A stretch of 64,000 bases of DNA from Sphingomonas sp. R647 (GCF_020177055.1 NZ_JAIQXT010000001.1:62001-126000); one strand, 5' to 3'; shown: positions 26,658 through 36,075, counted from the stretch's first letter. A program made the numbers and translations. The notes: generated by a model from the sequence alone, not told the origin.

Positions 26658-27065
26658 TTATGTAGCGCACACCGCAGCGTGCAGCGCGGTATCGGATGCA
26701 CTGAGGACCCGAGCCCAGTGATCCAGCTTTACGATGTTGCCAGGATTGGAATGGGGGGATCCATCAGCCTTGAAACCGTGAAACTCCACGATCTTCTTGC
26801 GCTTTCCTGCGCAGTCATAGGTGGCTTTCTCATAGGTCGCGGGAACCCCGATCTTGCTCATTGATGGCGTCGGGATCGAAACTTTCCACACGGTGGCGTT
26901 TGATCCGTCGCGGCTCACTGTCGGCCCCCGATAGTAAGTGAAGCTGGTGTCGGACAGATACGTCTTCCAACGCGCCGCCACTTCAGTCGGCGAGGGCACG
27001 GATTGCGCGTTGGCTTGGACGCCTAGGAGCGAGACTGCCACCGCTGCTACCAAACTGCATTTCAT
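26658..27065 (-). CDS. Secreted surface-adhesin-E-like protein
   Basis: A 135-residue protein with a signal peptide (MKCSLVAAVAVSLLGVQANA-Q). The mature part holds TYDCAGKRKKIVEFHGFKAD and a late Cys, which could form a disulphide. This beta-rich pattern resembles the surface-adhesin protein E domain found in many small periplasmic proteins. Function is unknown. It precedes no clear operon partner; the next gene on the strand is 257 bases upstream. Confidence 0.65.
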   Translation of the reverse strand: MKCSLVAAVAVSLLGVQANAQSVPSPTEVAARWKTYLSDTSFTYYRGPTVSRDGSNATVWKVSIPTPSMSKIGVPATYEKATYDCAGKRKKIVEFHGFKADGSPHSNPGNIVKLDHWARVLSASDTALHAAVCAT

Positions 27066-27322
27066 CTATGTCTCCTTACAATCGTGATCGGCGACGCTTC
27101 CGATAGGCGACCTGAATGTTCTGTCGCTCGCGAACCTGGCCAAGTGCGCGCGTTGTGCTGCGCGAGCCGGTTCGGGGGCTGGGACAGAGCTTCTGACCGC
27201 GATCACCCTCGCCAACGCTCCTGGCCGCCCGCCTGCGCTGAGCGCTGACACATGAATCATGAGCCTGCTTCTTTGCGGGCGAATAGAGGATCCGAACATC
27301 CCTCGGCTGAGCGGCTGGCAAC

Positions 27323-28315
27323 TTATCGCGCGCCGTTCATTGCCGTGATGAAGTTGGCGCTCGTGATGCTTGTCAGCTCCGACACCCCCGCCTTCCACGC
27401 GGCGGGATCGGCAGTCATCTGGAATTTCTTCGACTTGTTCGAACCGACGCCTCCAAGGATGCCGATGACATTGGCTGCAGTATCCAGTGCCTTCTCGCCG
27501 CCGCTTTTCGCATCGACGAATTCGCCGAATGCGCCGCCAATGGCGATCGGCTCGCGTAGCGTTGCCGTTCCGATCTGACCCTTGGGCGCATAGACGATCA
27601 GCTTTGTTGCTTCCGGAACCGCCGCCAAACCTGCCTTGACGGTTACCGCCGACCTGTTGCGGAACGCGCCGCCATAGGTTTCTGCCTGCGCGAAATCGAC
27701 CACGTAGAATACATTCACCACCGCCTGACCCGATTGTTTGGCGAACTCCTGCCCCTTCATGCTCATCATGATTGCGCTGCGGGCACCGTTGAAGCCGCCA
27801 GGCCCCATCAGGCCCAGATACTCGCGCGCGATCATGGGACCGCCCCAACCGGTGGGCGAAAATAGTCGCGCTTCAGCCTTGGAATCGCGACCGAGGATCA
27901 GGTCTTTCTTCGCGCCATTTTCTTCAGCCCGGGCGCCTCCCTTTGTCACGGTCGCCAGCACCGGGCCGCGATCTGCGACCGAATATCCCGCGGCCGTCAG
28001 CTGTCGTTCGAAATCGGCATAGGCGGCGTCGGTCGCAGCTTGAAAATCGGCGTCGGTGAGGCCGGCAAGGGCACTTCGCGCCGAAGACTTGCCGCCGAAG
28101 CCCGATCCCATCAGCCCGCCGCCAGCCTTGGCGCTGTCGCGCCGTTCGACCAGGAACGCGACGACGAAACTTCCGACCACAAGCTGGCGCGAGGCGTTCA
28201 TCGCCGCCGGTTTGTCGACCTTGATGACGGCCTTGGGGTCAGCGCTTTGCGCGGGGACCGCCAGCGAGCCCGATGTCACGATGGCGATCCCTGCAATTGC
28301 TAAATAACGCTTCAC
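27323..28315 (-). CDS. Secreted hypothetical protein, 330 aa
   Basis: A signal peptide (MKRYLAIAGIAIVTSGSLAV, with cleavage near AQS-A) precedes a soluble domain. The domain has a Gly-rich stretch (AKAGGGLMGSGFGG) and repeated alpha/beta segments. No catalytic motif is visible, and I do not recognise the family. The gene lies downstream of the LuxR-hydrolase gene on the same strand with a 57-base gap, so co-transcription is possible. Confidence 0.65.
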   Translation of the reverse strand: MKRYLAIAGIAIVTSGSLAVPAQSADPKAVIKVDKPAAMNASRQLVVGSFVVAFLVERRDSAKAGGGLMGSGFGGKSSARSALAGLTDADFQAATDAAYADFERQLTAAGYSVADRGPVLATVTKGGARAEENGAKKDLILGRDSKAEARLFSPTGWGGPMIAREYLGLMGPGGFNGARSAIMMSMKGQEFAKQSGQAVVNVFYVVDFAQAETYGGAFRNRSAVTVKAGLAAVPEATKLIVYAPKGQIGTATLREPIAIGGAFGEFVDAKSGGEKALDTAANVIGILGGVGSNKSKKFQMTADPAAWKAGVSELTSITSANFITAMNGAR

Positions 28316-28372
28316 CCCAATTTCCTTTCGGCAAAACCACTGATTACCGGGGAGAATAGGCGGGGCGGGGGG

Positions 28373-30082
28373 CTAGAGCGTATCCATTTGGGGGGAGGGC
28401 GGTCGGGGTCCCTGGTCCCTTCGCGGCAGGACAGCGCGCCGCGCCAGGGCCTTCACCACAAGCTCGGGATGGCTGTAGCTCATAAATCGCCCCGCACCGG
28501 ACACCGTTTCGATCTGTGCATCGGGCAGGACCTTGCGCCAGTATCGTACTGTTTCGTGCGGATCGTGGATGCTGTCCTGGTCGCCCACCAGAAGCGTCAC
28601 GCCCGTCGTGCCGCGCAACGGCGGGGGCATTCCCACCGTTGCCAGCGCTGTTTGCTCGCGGATGAAGCCATCGAGCTTTCCGTCGCGGAAGGCGGTGACG
28701 CCACGATAATAGTCCCGCATATGGGCTGGATCGGCCATGATCTGAGCATCAGCCGGACAGCCCGCAACTGACCTCATTACATTGGCACGCACACGGGCGA
28801 AGGTCAGCGATTGCACCGCCCAGTGCGACATCACCGCCACCGCCCATGGGCGGCGGGCGAAATTGCGCTTCATCGCGGCAAGGAAGCCGGTGCTTTTCGA
28901 ACTGGAGCGGGCGTCGGGGTCGGGATTCATGATGACCGCCGCATCGATCAGATCCGCGTGCTGCCGGTGAAGTGCGAGGACGACCTGAGCGGCTCCGCGA
29001 GATACCACCCTGACGCTTGGCCATCCTCGCGCCTGGCAGAGATCGGCAATGTCGCGCGCGGCGAGGTCGAAATAGGCCTGGCCCCGACATGCCTCAGGAG
29101 CGGCATGGGTGTCGCCAAATCCCGGACGATCCATCGCGACCGGCCGATACCCATTGTTCTGGAGCGCTTCGACCAGAGCGCGATTGGCTGGGCGGTTAGT
29201 CATGCTGGAATGCAGCACCAGCACGGGTTTGCCCGATCGCGGGCCGTAATCGCTGGCCATGATCAACCGTCCATCGCGCGCCGTCACGACCATATCCTGA
29301 TGAAACGCCTCAGGAAACGGATCACGCGCGTCGTGCAGGTTGGTCGCGATTGCCAGCAGCCGGAGTTCCACCATTGCCCGGGCGAGCCCGGCAGCGTTTT
29401 CCACGTCAACGGCGGCGAAGACTTGGGCGAGCTCCTTCTTCACCAGCGCATCGGACACGCTCAGCATGCGCGCGACTTCCTGCCGCGCCGCTCCATTGGC
29501 AATCAACCCCGCGATCTGCGTCTGCCGTTCCGACACACCATATGCATAAGCGAGCAGGGCATCGCTCTCCTCGGCATTGCTGCCTGTGCTGGCGATTCCA
29601 AGCCCAAGGAGCGTGATGAGATTTTGCAGGTTCGCAGCGCCCACCAACCCGCGCGCGACGTCCAGATATTCGCGCGCAGTCTCATAGGCGAGCCCTGAAC
29701 GGCTGGCCGCTTCCCGAACGTCACCCGACTGGAACAGCGCTACCACCAGCCGCGTCACCGCCGGCGGCATCCCGAAATCGCTGGCAAAACCGTATAGCCG
29801 CTTCTCGATCTGGTCCCAGTCAGGCCGCAGCACGCATAGCGTATCGGGACCAGAAGCGAGCGGGATCAGCGATCCATTCAACAGGATGCCCTGCATCGCC
29901 GCAGGACCACCGATGATGACAATGGTCGGTCCGAACCGCGGGTCGTCATAGCTCTCGAACCAGAAGCCGTCAGAAGCCAGTTCGGGTCTGTCGAACTGTG
30001 AGAGCAGCCAATCCCGCGCAAAGAGAAATGCCCCGCCGGAGCCCGCTTCCTGGTCTGGATGGATAACGTCAACTCGGTGCAT
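28373..30082 (-). CDS. LuxR-type HTH fused to alpha/beta-hydrolase-like domain
   Basis: A 569-residue protein. Residues about 190-245 read as a LuxR-type helix-turn-helix (GVSERQTQIAGLIANGAARQ, then EVARMLSVSDALVKKELAQV). Residues about 265-555 form an alpha/beta-hydrolase fold. The nucleophile elbow is VVSRGAAQVV, with Ser but without the first Gly. The acid Asp is in LLVGDQDSIHDP. Where a catalytic His is expected (G-x-G-H), the sequence is GAGRFMSYSHPE, with Arg in place of His. The hydrolase is therefore probably a ligand-sensing rather than catalytic domain, making this a one-component regulator. Confidence 0.72.
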   Translation of the reverse strand: MHRVDVIHPDQEAGSGGAFLFARDWLLSQFDRPELASDGFWFESYDDPRFGPTIVIIGGPAAMQGILLNGSLIPLASGPDTLCVLRPDWDQIEKRLYGFASDFGMPPAVTRLVVALFQSGDVREAASRSGLAYETAREYLDVARGLVGAANLQNLITLLGLGIASTGSNAEESDALLAYAYGVSERQTQIAGLIANGAARQEVARMLSVSDALVKKELAQVFAAVDVENAAGLARAMVELRLLAIATNLHDARDPFPEAFHQDMVVTARDGRLIMASDYGPRSGKPVLVLHSSMTNRPANRALVEALQNNGYRPVAMDRPGFGDTHAAPEACRGQAYFDLAARDIADLCQARGWPSVRVVSRGAAQVVLALHRQHADLIDAAVIMNPDPDARSSSKSTGFLAAMKRNFARRPWAVAVMSHWAVQSLTFARVRANVMRSVAGCPADAQIMADPAHMRDYYRGVTAFRDGKLDGFIREQTALATVGMPPPLRGTTGVTLLVGDQDSIHDPHETVRYWRKVLPDAQIETVSGAGRFMSYSHPELVVKALARRAVLPRRDQGPRPPSPQMDTL

Positions 30083-30738
30083 TTCAGCCTGGCCGCCCCC
30101 CGCGCGCTAGACTGCTTGAGATAGGGATTGGGGGTGCTGACGCATATCCCCCCAAAAGGGTTCGCCAGGCGGGTCGGAGGCGCCCTAGCACCCGATATGT
30201 GTGGCTCGGTGTGCCGGGGGACGCGTCTGACGGCGCGCAAGCGGGGAGGGCAAGTTGACGCGCGTTCTTGGCTGTCGCGCGGTGTTCTTTGATCCAGAAG
30301 GCTGTCGCTACCGTGACGATGCAAGCCAGCTTGTCCGCGCTTCGCGATTGTCGACCAGAAGCCCTCAGCCGCCTCACGGCTTACAACTCCCGTGCAGGAG
30401 CGTCAGTCCATCCCCTCGAGCGCAGCCGCAAACACTGGCAAAGGCTAGTCCGTCGCTCGCCCAGCGCCGTCCGGCGACCGTCTTCAAGTCGCGCAGAGAC
30501 ACCACCAGCAACGCCCCGAAAGCCGCACTTCTTCGGTGTTTTCCTGATTCCCGGGGTCGCGTGTCGTTCTCCGCCGCAAGCCATAAGTCGCGCTGCAGCA
30601 GAGCAGGTTGGAAAGCGGCAGCGCACGCCTCAGCCTGGCTCGGACACTGGAACATGGCGTTGAGCAGGGATCGTGGGACCATTAGCGCTTCTGAGGCATT
30701 TTGAGTGCTGCCAGGTTCGTTCTGATGGAGATCGCAGC
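30083..30738. other. Long spacer, no gene recognised
   Basis: This 656-base interval between a minus-strand regulator and a plus-strand lipoprotein gene has open frames on both strands. None has a ribosome site or familiar motif, including a 128-codon minus-strand frame at 30374-30760 that overlaps the lipoprotein start. It may be decayed sequence. Promoters for both flanking genes should lie at its ends. Confidence 0.4.
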
Positions 30739-31296
30739 ATGCCCTTTCCCAAACTTGCACTATCGCTCACCTTCGCAGCACTGCTTGCGGCTTGTCAGCA
30801 GGAAGGAGCGTCGAAGGCCGATGGCGATGCGGCAGGCAATGCGGGCGCGGCGCTCACCGTCCAGAGCACGCCCAAATTGTGGAACAGCGGCGAAGTCAAA
30901 CCTATCGACATTCAGGTCGCGCATCCGAATGGAACGGTCCTTCAGCTGACAAAGTTGCAGTCACGCCAGACCGATACGGTGGTCGGCATGCGGGTGATTA
31001 ACGGTCGGGACAAAGACATCGATCTCAACCGTCTCAGCGGTAACCGCGATGGCTACCTGCTGCTGGACACTGGCGAAAGGCTGTATCTGTCGCCGCCATC
31101 GACCAATACCCGGCTGTCGATTCCGGCGGGGCAGACGTTCGAAGGAGAACTCGTATTCCTGGGCCGACTGCCTTCGGTAAAGAGCGCGGTGCTGGTCTTG
31201 AACGAGAACAGTTCGGCAGATAACCGTTACACGACCACGCCGGGCTTCCGGGTCGATCTGCCGGTGTCGGACGGACAAGCGGGAGCAGGCCAATGA
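30739..31296 (+). CDS. Lipoprotein of unknown function, paralogue A
   Basis: A 185-residue protein with a lipoprotein signal peptide (LSLTFAALLAAC; lipobox LAAC). The mature domain is beta-rich with MRVINGRDKDIDLNRLSGN, DTGERLYLSPPST and a C-terminal NENSSADNRYTTTPGFRVDL. The next gene, overlapping by four bases, is a paralogue whose end has been replaced. The domain looks like a DUF4352-like immunoglobulin-type fold. The role is not known. Confidence 0.7.
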   Translation: MPFPKLALSLTFAALLAACQQEGASKADGDAAGNAGAALTVQSTPKLWNSGEVKPIDIQVAHPNGTVLQLTKLQSRQTDTVVGMRVINGRDKDIDLNRLSGNRDGYLLLDTGERLYLSPPSTNTRLSIPAGQTFEGELVFLGRLPSVKSAVLVLNENSSADNRYTTTPGFRVDLPVSDGQAGAGQ

Positions 31297-32042
31297 CCCG
31301 CGGTGTCGTCGCGTCTGCACTCTTGCTTTCCCTCGCGGCGTGCGACAGCGGACTTGTGAACTTTGGCGGCGAGGGCAGGCCGATCGACGCTCAGGCAACC
31401 CACCCCAGTGCCATTGTTCTTCAGGTGCTGTCGCTGAATCGATCAGGGGAGCGTGCCGGGGTCGCGATCCGGGTTCTGAACGGGCGGGACCGAGACATAC
31501 AGTTGAACGCTGGTAACGAGCAAAGTTACATCTTGACCGACAGCGGAGAGAGACTGCCGCTGGTTCCGTCGACCACGACGAGGGATCTCGCCGTGCCACC
31601 GGGAAAAATGATAGACGGACTGATCGTGTTCGCGGGCAAGCTGCCTTCTTCAGGTACGGCCACGCTGATTTTCAACGGCAATAGCAGCCGCGCGGCGCGT
31701 GCGACACTGCAGCGACTGAAAGCGCACGGTATCCGGATTGTCATGGACGATTTCGGGACGGGCTATTCATCCCTCAGCAACCTGCAGGCCTTCCCCTTCG
31801 ACAAGATCAACCGGGGATTTATCGCAGCGATGGAGCACGATGATGCGGCGCTCTCGATCGTTCGGGCAGTCGTCGGGTTGGGGACGAGTCTCCGCCTCCC
31901 CATTGTAGCAGAGGGCGTGGAAACAGAGGCGCAATATGATTGTATCATGCGCGGGGGCTGCGCCGAGGCACAAGGCTACCTCTTCGGCGCGCCCTCCACG
32001 GCAGTGCAGGCTCACCCACGGTTGTGCTTGATCGACGCCTGA
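31293..32042 (+). pseudogene. Lipoprotein paralogue fused to an EAL-domain fragment
   Basis: Residues 1-132 are a lipoprotein (lipobox LAAC, Cys17) paralogous to the gene before it. They share NGRDRDIQLN, DSGERLPLVPSTT and a final FNGNSS. From about residue 133 the sequence switches to the second half of an EAL domain: LQRLKAHGIRIVMDDFGTGY, LRLPIVAEGVETEAQYD, then EAQGYLFGAP. The EAL motif itself is missing. The usual DKIKIDRSF is shortened to DKINRGF, so it cannot be an active phosphodiesterase. The join, near base 31688, is a rearrangement scar. A lipoprotein signal in front of a cytoplasmic domain supports a non-functional fusion. Confidence 0.7.
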
Positions 32043-32808
32043 TCGCGCGATCGAAAGAAGTAGGTCTCGTCAGTAGCCCCTGCGTTTGCACGCATAGTCG
32101 GTCAGTTGCTCGAGACGATGCTTCTGGGCCTTTGCGGCCAAAGGTTGGCACGCGGAAAGCAGACCAATGACGGCAACACTGGAAAGCGCTTCCAGCGACC
32201 ATCCCGGCGATTGAAGCGTCTTCCCAACATGCGCCCGGTCAGTTTTGGTCTACCAAAACGCGGATTGTCGGCCTGAAGTAGACATGAGCCCGGTATGTCG
32301 CAGAGAGCTCTACTGAAAGGTCCAGATGCGTTTGGAACAGCGCCTTCAGCCACATGCTTCAGCAAACCCGCTCTAAGACGAGATGCAAAGTCAAAGTCGT
32401 TCCGTACCCCCGGCGCATCATCTCGATACATCATCGGGCGGCCACGTTACAAATTCGTCAAGCCAATCCGGGTGCAGGTATTTGCCGCGTCCCCGCCGGC
32501 GGGATGGCAGAATTTCCCATTTTCACACAACACCGCCCGCGTCGTGGCCTCCATGCGTCCACAGATACGGCTCCCCAGCGTACGGCTCGTGCGGAGCCCA
32601 ACCAACACGCACTCTCGAGCCAGCTCGGACATCGTGGCGGCGTTCGACTTCGCAGAAGTCGCCGGCGCACGCTCGTCCGAACGCGCGTTTAAACTGGCGG
32701 CGACGCCGACGTGTCAGCGATCGCAACCTGCATGGCCCAAGACGCGTAGCGGATTCCGCCGCCGCGAACCATCTGGTGAAGTCGGGCGCGCTTCAATATG
32801 AGCGCAAT
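32043..32808. other. Long spacer with a perfect palindrome
   Basis: No gene is recognised in these 766 bases. At 32242-32259 stands GTTTTGGTCTACCAAAAC, an 8-base inverted repeat with a 2-base centre, of the type bound by GntR- or LacI-like dimers; no adjacent gene matches it. Frames such as the one after ATG 32503 show no family. The promoter for nasT should lie in the last 150 bases. Confidence 0.4.
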
Positions 32809-33390
32809 ATGCGGATCGCGATCATCGACACCAGCTCAACGCGCGCCGCGATAATTTCTGACGGGCTGCGCGAGGCGGGATTGGTCGATCTGGTCCTGAT
32901 CGATCCTGCCGGTCCACTCGCCGCGCAGATTGAGGCCGCACGGCCTGAAGTCGTCCTAATCAACCTTGAAAATCCGAGCCGTGACCAGCTTGAGGATTGT
33001 TTTGCCATGTCGCGCGCGCTCGACCGACCGATCGCGATGTTTGTCGACCAGAGCGACGCCGAATCGACCGGGGCGGCAATCGATGCAGGCGTGAGCGCCT
33101 ATGTCGTAGACGGGCTGTCGAAGCAGCGAATCAAGCCGGTGATCGATCTGGCGGTGCGGCGGTTTCAGGCGTTCTCGAGGCTTCAGCGCGAACTGAACGA
33201 GGCAAAGAGTGCGCTTGCAGAGCGCGCCACGGTCGACCGCGCCAAGGCGATCCTGATGAAGCGGCGCGAGATCGACGAGCCCGCCGCTTATGCGCTTCTG
33301 CGCGGACAGGCGATGCGTACCAATCGCCGGATCGTGGAGATCGCCGAGGCGATTGTCACTGCAGAAGCGCTGATGGGGGATGTTCCGTGA
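32809..33390 (+). CDS. nasT: ANTAR-domain response regulator NasT
   Basis: A 193-residue protein. The N-terminal receiver-like domain (about 1-120) begins MRIAIIDTSSTRAAIISDGL and lacks several acidic pocket residues, as NasT does. The C-terminal ANTAR RNA-binding domain contains VDRAKAILMKRREIDEPAAY and TNRRIVEIAEAIV. NasT binds a hairpin in the leader of nitrate-assimilation operons and prevents termination. NasS holds it inactive without nitrate. The start Met was chosen because the upstream extension is unrelated low-complexity sequence. The gene overlaps nasS by four bases, and a terminator-bearing leader stands after nasS. Confidence 0.88.
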   Translation: MRIAIIDTSSTRAAIISDGLREAGLVDLVLIDPAGPLAAQIEAARPEVVLINLENPSRDQLEDCFAMSRALDRPIAMFVDQSDAESTGAAIDAGVSAYVVDGLSKQRIKPVIDLAVRRFQAFSRLQRELNEAKSALAERATVDRAKAILMKRREIDEPAAYALLRGQAMRTNRRIVEIAEAIVTAEALMGDVP

Positions 33391-34583
33391 CCGACGAAAC
33401 GATGCGGATCGGCTTCCTGCCCCTGGTAGATGCGGCACTGCCGATCCTGGCGCATGAGCTGGGCTTTGCGCAGGCGCAGGGGCTAAGGCTCGAATTGGTC
33501 CGAGACATGACTTGGGCGACGGTGCGCGATCGGCTGCTCTATGGCCACACCGATGGCGCGCACATGGTCGCGCCGCTGGCCATTGCGACTGCATTGGGCA
33601 GGGGGCGGCCGGCGGTGCCGATGGCGGTGCCGTTCGTGTTGGGGCTTAACGGCAACGCGGTGACCTTTTCGACCGCGCTCGCTGATGCGGTTGGGCTGGG
33701 TGAAACACTGGGCGACCCGGTTGCGATCGGGGCTGCGCTGAAGCAGGTCGCCGGGGCGCGGCGTCTACGCTTCGGCGTGGTGCATCGCTACTCGAGCCAC
33801 AATTACATGCTGCGCTACTGGCTGGCGGGGGTGGGCATCCGACCGGATGTCGATATCGATATCGTCGTCACAAGCCCGCCTTTCGCCGCCGATGCGCTGG
33901 CGGCGGGGGAGGTCGACGGGATCTGCGTCGGCGAACCGTGGAATTCGATCGCGGTCGATCGCGGGGTGGGCCGGATTGCCCTTGCGACCGCGCAGATCTG
34001 GCGCCGCGGGGTAGAGAAGGTGCTGGCCCTGCGCAGCGCTGTCGCGGACGAGCGGCGCGATGCAGTGCTGCGCCTGATCCGCGCGCTTCATGAGGCTGCA
34101 GCCCATTTCGTCGATCCCGCCAATGCCGAGGCGAATGCCGCGATTCTCGCCCGCAGCCATTACCTCGACTCGTCGGCCGACTCGATTTTGCGTGCGATCA
34201 CCGATCGGCTGCGGCTGGCCCCCGAGGGCGAGCCGGTCCATTATCCAGACTTCATGGTCCAGTATCGCGAAGCGGCGAACTTCCCCTGGTGCAGTCAGGC
34301 GGCGTGGCTTTATGCCCAGATGACGCGATGGGACGGTGTCGCATATGCCGATGCCGATGCGGCAACCGCGATGCAGGTGTTTCGCCCAGACATGTATCGC
34401 GCGGCGCTGTCGGGCTCTGGCGCGCCGCTGCCTGGGGCCAGCTCAAAGCTTGAGGGTGGGCTCGATGCGCCGATTGATGTCGGCTCCGTACAGGGCCGGC
34501 TGACCCTGGGCGCCGATCGCTTCTTTGACGCGCGGTCGTTCGATCCCGAAGACATCGCCGGATATCTCGCCAGCCTGCCATGA
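33387..34583 (+). CDS. nasS: Nitrate-sensing NrtA/CmpA-like protein NasS
   Basis: A 398-residue protein starting at GTG inside the nasT stop. It is an ABC-transporter substrate-binding fold (MRIGFLPLVDAALPILAHEL; TDGAHMVAPLAIATALG; VHRYSSHNYMLRYWLAG) without a signal peptide. That is the mark of the cytoplasmic sensor NasS rather than a periplasmic NrtA. It binds nitrate or nitrite and releases NasT to act on the leader RNA. Overlap with nasT supports a fixed two-protein complex. Confidence 0.87.
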   Translation: MTDETMRIGFLPLVDAALPILAHELGFAQAQGLRLELVRDMTWATVRDRLLYGHTDGAHMVAPLAIATALGRGRPAVPMAVPFVLGLNGNAVTFSTALADAVGLGETLGDPVAIGAALKQVAGARRLRFGVVHRYSSHNYMLRYWLAGVGIRPDVDIDIVVTSPPFAADALAAGEVDGICVGEPWNSIAVDRGVGRIALATAQIWRRGVEKVLALRSAVADERRDAVLRLIRALHEAAAHFVDPANAEANAAILARSHYLDSSADSILRAITDRLRLAPEGEPVHYPDFMVQYREAANFPWCSQAAWLYAQMTRWDGVAYADADAATAMQVFRPDMYRAALSGSGAPLPGASSKLEGGLDAPIDVGSVQGRLTLGADRFFDARSFDPEDIAGYLASLP

Positions 34584-34727
34584 AGTGCCGCAACTAAGAA
34601 TATTGCACCTGCGAAGATTCGTGTTGCGCGCAGCCGACGAATCAGGCAGCTTTGCTCCTGTCTGGCGAAGTGGCCGGCAAGATTGATGCGCCGCGCTGCC
34701 AACGGGGGGAGCGAAGCGTAGCAGGGC

Positions 34728-34807
34728 GGAGCGAAGGCTCCTTCACCGCAACAGGCAACGATGCCGCCAGAACGCGCCCATGCGGCCGCCGTTCTGGCGG
34801 TTTTTTT
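34728..34807 (+). promoter_or_regulatory. Nitrate-operon leader with ANTAR-type antitermination elements
   Basis: Between nasS and the transporter gene (34584-34836) the leader holds a small hairpin GGAGC-GAAG-GCTCC at 34728-34741. A strong intrinsic terminator follows at 34764-34807. This order, a first hairpin then a terminator before the nitrate genes, is the arrangement through which NasT works in other bacteria. The exact hexaloop with A1 and G4 was not demonstrated here. Confidence 0.65.
34764..34807 (+). terminator. Intrinsic terminator in the nitrate leader
   Basis: A perfect 10-base stem, CCGCCAGAAC (34764-34773) pairing with GTTCTGGCGG (34791-34800), encloses a 17-base loop and is followed by seven T at 34801-34807. 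It ends 29 bases before the transporter start, so it must be read through for operon expression. Confidence 0.9.
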
Positions 34808-34836
34808 CGTGCCCGTCGCATTCGGGGACTGAGACG

Positions 34837-36075
34837 ATGGCAACAACATATCTGGACGCGCAGCCGTCCGTGGAAAAATCGACGTTCTGGTCGAGCGGGC
34901 ATAAGCCGACACTGATCGCCGCGTTTCTCTATTTTGATCTCGCCTTCATGGTGTGGGTGCTTCTTGGCCCCCTCGCGCCCGAAATCGCCAAGACACTGGC
35001 GCTGACCCCCGCGGAAAAGGGGCTGATGGTGGCAGTGCCGACGCTGGCCGGAGCGCTGCTGCGGGTCGTCAACGGATTGTTGGTCGACCGGATCGGGCCC
35101 AAGAACTCCGGAACGATCAGCCAGATCATTGTCATCACCGGTCTGTTCATCGCTTGGGCGCTGGGCGTGACCAGCTTTGGCGGGACGCTTGCGCTCGGCG
35201 TGATCCTCGGCTTTGCCGGCGCGAGTTTCGCGATCGCGCTGCCGCTCGCCAGCCGCTGGTATCCGCCCGAACACCAGGGCAAGGCCATGGGCCTTGCCGG
35301 TATGGGCAATTCGGGCACTGTCCTTGCTGCATTGTTCGCGCCGGGTCTCGCCAGGATCTTTGGCTGGAACGACGTGCTGGGCCTGGCCTGCATTCCGCTG
35401 ACCCTTGTGCTGGTCGCCTATGTCATGATGGCCAAGGACGCGCCGGGCCGCCCCGCGGCCAAGTCGCTCCGGGACTATTTCCAGCCGCTCAAGACGGCCG
35501 ACAGCTGGTGGCTGATGGGCTTTTACGCGGTGACGTTCGGAGGATTTGTGGGGCTGGCTGCCAGCCTGCCGATCTACTTCACCGACCAGTTCGGGCTGAC
35601 AACGATCCAGGCGGGCTATGCGACCGCGGGGTGCGTGTTTGCAGGATCGCTGGTGCGACCGGTGGGCGGCGCGCTGGCCGATGCGATTGGCGGGGTCAAG
35701 GCGCTGATCGGGGTATTCATCCTTGCTGCCTTTGCGCTGGCGGGGGTCGCCATCGCCGACACTTTCGTCACCGCGCTGATGCTGTTCGTGATCGGCATGC
35801 TGGCGCTCGGCACCGGCAACGGGTCGGTGTTCCAGCTGGTGCCGCAGCGGTTTGCGGCGGAAATCGGCGTGATGACGGGCCTTGTCGGCATGGCGGGCGG
35901 CATCGGCGGCTTTTACCTCGCCTCGTCGCTGGGCCTTGCGAAGCAGTGGACCGGCAGCTTTTCGGCCGGCTTCCTGATCTTCGCCGGGCTCGCGATTGTC
36001 GCTCTGGTGGGGCTGCTGCTCGTCAAGAGCAAGTGGCGCGCGACCTGGGGCACCGCTGCCGGCGTGCGGATCTGA
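34837..36075 (+). CDS. Nitrate/nitrite MFS transporter, NarK-like
   Basis: A 412-residue protein with about twelve membrane spans. It carries the two Gly-rich signature stretches of the nitrate-nitrite porter family: GFAGASFAIALPLASRWYPP with AMGLAGMGNSG, and GTGNGSVFQLVPQRF with GMAGGIGG. The Arg in LLRVVNG and the Arg in GSLVRPVGG are positioned as the substrate Args. It imports nitrate for the reductases encoded downstream. The first gene after the leader terminator, it is followed by a porin gene four bases later. Confidence 0.9.
   Translation: MATTYLDAQPSVEKSTFWSSGHKPTLIAAFLYFDLAFMVWVLLGPLAPEIAKTLALTPAEKGLMVAVPTLAGALLRVVNGLLVDRIGPKNSGTISQIIVITGLFIAWALGVTSFGGTLALGVILGFAGASFAIALPLASRWYPPEHQGKAMGLAGMGNSGTVLAALFAPGLARIFGWNDVLGLACIPLTLVLVAYVMMAKDAPGRPAAKSLRDYFQPLKTADSWWLMGFYAVTFGGFVGLAASLPIYFTDQFGLTTIQAGYATAGCVFAGSLVRPVGGALADAIGGVKALIGVFILAAFALAGVAIADTFVTALMLFVIGMLALGTGNGSVFQLVPQRFAAEIGVMTGLVGMAGGIGGFYLASSLGLAKQWTGSFSAGFLIFAGLAIVALVGLLLVKSKWRATWGTAAGVRI

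Noticed and set aside
27066..27322. 81-codon minus-strand frame between the two secreted proteins
   Set aside because: The composition is arginine-rich and disordered and there is no ribosome site.
30374..30760. 128-codon minus-strand frame upstream of the lipoprotein pair
   Set aside because: It overlaps the lipoprotein start, has no family resemblance and no convincing ribosome site.
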